A stretch of 64,000 nucleotides of DNA, taken from NCBI GenBank assembly GCA_964369405.1, contig CAYJGB010000007.1, forward strand, positions 23,423 through 87,422, written 5' to 3'. The position numbers and the translations under genes were made by a program. The notes under the pieces were generated by a model. The model had not been told where the DNA came from, searched no databases, and saw only the letters and a program-made list of their open reading frames with translations. Numbering within the stretch: the first letter of the stretch is position 1; each line of letters opens with the position of its first letter. Positions 62,494 through 64,000 of this stretch are shown in pieces. The stretch is from CAYJFG01 sp964369405. Its GTDB lineage: Bacteria > Bacillota > Clostridia > Oscillospirales > Acutalibacteraceae.

Positions 62494-63468
62494 TTATAAT
62501 TTATAACCACTATTTTCTAGTTTATTATTACTTTTTTCCTCAAAACCACCTAGTTGAGGAACATCTGCTAAATAAGCAGACTTGCTATTTTCAAAAGCAC
62601 TTTTAAACGACTTTAATTCCTCTATATTCATCTTTTCAGCTAAAGAAATCATTGTGTTTTTAGGAATACCTAACTCATTTAAAATAGCTAAATTAACAAC
62701 ACTACTTTTAAGGTCTTCTCTGTAAGCAACGCCATAAGAAGCATCTTTCTCAAGATTTTCTATATAACTATGTAGCCTTTGAACTTGCATACTATCAAGC
62801 GTAACTTCCTTTTTTAGCGATAGTGATTTAATAATATCTTTCATACTCTCACCCTCAATTTTATTTTTATATGATTTTATTACACCTGCTTTTCTCTGAG
62901 CAGGAACAGCCACAAAACTCCACTCGTAAGCATCACTAATATCCGATAGAATATTATAACACTGCTGATTGTTGTAAGTTTTGCCTTTAATATGAGTGCA
63001 GTTGCTACTTTTAACATCTTGACTACAAATCGAACAAATACTTGAACTTACACTACAACCAACGCTAACCTCTTTTTGTATACCACTATCTAGGCTTAAT
63101 ATAAAGTCACTATTTTTTTCACTATTCGGCATATATGCTTTTCCAACTAATCTAACATAAGGTTGACCATTTTTAGTAGTAGTGTCATTTAACTGTTCAA
63201 CATAACAATCATAAATCCTAGCAGTTTGATTTTCAGCTTTGGGATTATGGTCAAAAACATTAGATTTACCAATAAACAACTCTCTTAATTGATTAAGTGC
63301 ATCAAGAGAAAAACATTCAAAATCTCTGTCTATATCGTTGTCACATAAAACAACTCTAAAAGTGTAAACTTCATCGCTAGAAAGATTTCGTCTAGTATAT
63401 TTATTTATCAAACTTAAATCCTTATCAGACAATGTATCTTCATAATTTTTAATCACTAAACCTGTCAT
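62494..63468 (-). CDS. prohead protease with scaffold-like C-terminus
   Basis: A 324-residue protein. The first ~200 residues are an S78-type protease: FDHNPKAENQTARIYD with the likely catalytic His, and DSGIQKEVSVGCSV with the likely Ser. An inserted Cys/His cluster (CSICSQDV, NCTHIKGK) could bind zinc. WSFVAVPAQRKAGVIKSY marks the domain end. The remaining ~120 residues are helical and probably scaffold. Its start overlaps the portal stop by four bases. Confidence 0.82.
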   Translation of the reverse strand: MTGLVIKNYEDTLSDKDLSLINKYTRRNLSSDEVYTFRVVLCDNDIDRDFECFSLDALNQLRELFIGKSNVFDHNPKAENQTARIYDCYVEQLNDTTTKNGQPYVRLVGKAYMPNSEKNSDFILSLDSGIQKEVSVGCSVSSSICSICSQDVKSSNCTHIKGKTYNNQQCYNILSDISDAYEWSFVAVPAQRKAGVIKSYKNKIEGESMKDIIKSLSLKKEVTLDSMQVQRLHSYIENLEKDASYGVAYREDLKSSVVNLAILNELGIPKNTMISLAEKMNIEELKSFKSAFENSKSAYLADVPQLGGFEEKSNNKLENSGYKL

Positions 63469-64000
63469 GCATTTACCTCACTTTTAATTCTTAATTCCAG
63501 TTCCTGTGCTTGAGCATTAGTGTATCTTGCATTAGCAATCTCAACTTCATCTTGTAAATTGATGTTATTCCAAACAATATTAAACTTACTATCACTACCA
63601 TTCAGTCTAAGCCATAACTGACATATCTTCTTAATTGAAGAGTTTAGTAAACATCTGTAATACTCTAATTCACTAGTTAAAATATCGGCTTGCTGAGAAG
63701 ACATACGCTCAGTAGTAGACCACGAAAGACCCAATAAAAACGGAGGTATTCCCAGTTTAGCAATAATCTGTTCAAGCATAAGCCTTGCAGGAACTTGTGT
63801 TTCTAGTATTTGATTATCAGCACCAATAGACTTAATGCTAACATCGCCAACAGAAACAAAATCGCTTACAACGCTAGAATCACGCATAGCCTTGCTCCAT
63901 TGGTCAGCAATTTGCTCAACTCTTTCCTTGCTAAAAGCTCTTTCGGACACATCACCAGTCGGCTTATAAGTAACAGCAAATCTAACATTACCAACACGCT
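63465..64000 (-). CDS. phage portal protein, partial at the window edge
   Basis: The frame is open to the window edge, so the GTG at 63950 is not the real start. The visible 178 residues are the C-terminal part of an HK97-type portal protein: VQIADQWSKAMRD-like wing (written VEQIADQWSKAM here), RLMLEQIIAKLGIPPFLLGL, TERMSSQQADIL and a stem/crown ending RIKSEVNA. It forms the portal ring for DNA entry. The remainder and terminase genes should lie beyond the edge. Confidence 0.8.
   Translation of the reverse strand, partial: RVGNVRFAVTYKPTGDVSERAFSKERVEQIADQWSKAMRDSSVVSDFVSVGDVSIKSIGADNQILETQVPARLMLEQIIAKLGIPPFLLGLSWSTTERMSSQQADILTSELEYYRCLLNSSIKKICQLWLRLNGSDSKFNIVWNNINLQDEVEIANARYTNAQAQELELRIKSEVNA

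Noticed and set aside
1..64000. tRNA genes or CRISPR arrays
   Set aside because: No cloverleaf with conserved T-loop sequence and no regularly spaced repeats were seen by eye; a tRNAscan or CRISPR search would settle this.

Overview
The window is a piece of chromosome from an AT-rich, low-GC Gram-positive anaerobe. It is most likely a gut or rumen member of the Clostridia (Oscillospirales/Ruminococcaceae-like). Supporting signs are strong AGGAGG ribosome binding sites, frequent TTG and GTG starts, [FeFe]-hydrogenase maturation genes, a SpoIID-like protein, a threonine T-box, an L10 leader, and a secreted alpha-amylase carrying a dockerin and two CBM26-like starch-binding modules. That last architecture is typical of the Ruminococcus bromii amylosome. 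The species assignment is inference.

Layout. 1-4402 (+): yceD-rpmF, a DUF512 PDZ/radical-SAM-like protein, der and plsY. 4436-9187: two convergent alpha-amylases, one a lipoprotein and one with a dockerin, separated by back-to-back terminators. 9710-10450: a membrane protein with a repetitive N-terminus. 10571-13607 (-): murI-ywiB-argS. 13836-18409 (+): an unknown protein, then rpmG-secE-nusG-rplKA-(L10 leader)-rplJL, with no rpoB after rplL. 18817-24712 (-): lysC, thrB, hom and a class A penicillin-binding protein. 25035-28486 (-): a DEDDh exonuclease, typA and a cyclophilin. 28675-29233: a small unknown protein facing a small lipoprotein. 29519-33501 (+): a complete hydrogenase-maturation operon (TM1266-type regulator, hydE, hydG, hydF) behind a terminator-bearing leader RNA. 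33599-36642 (-): a DEAD-box helicase and a Xer-type recombinase. 37020-39852 (-): an arsenic/redox operon (arsR, thioredoxin, ccdA, small redox protein, truncated ACR3, ferredoxin-ArsC fusion). 40049-41044 (-): SpoIID-like. 41237-55142 (+): a membrane protein, T-box-thrS, a DUF4358 protein, a GH31 glucosidase, a HlyIII protein, a membrane-anchored cohesin-like protein, ftsEX, ilvA-ridA, a zinc-dependent phospholipase C-like protein and an UMF1-type transporter. 55215-64000 (-): the late genes of a tailed-phage-like element, running off the right edge.

How the genes fit together. Starch use is represented by two secreted GH13 enzymes, an apparently cytoplasmic GH31 glucosidase and a possible cohesin-type anchor. 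Threonine metabolism appears three times: synthesis (lysC-hom-thrB), charging (thrS under a T-box), and breakdown (ilvA paired with ridA, which clears its reactive product). The hyd operon indicates H2-evolving fermentation, but no hydrogenase structural gene is present. The ars operon keeps its regulator, redox partners and reductase, but only the last 59 residues of the arsenite efflux pump remain in the sequence.

The most unusual items are these. (1) The phage-like cassette has full head and baseplate modules, but no recognisable sheath, tube or tape-measure gene between them. (2) A candidate transcription-attenuation leader RNA precedes the hydrogenase-maturation genes. (3) The ars operon has a deleted ACR3 next to a ferredoxin-ArsC fusion. 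(4) A cohesin-like membrane protein and a dockerin amylase occur in the same window. No tRNA, rRNA or CRISPR array was recognised.
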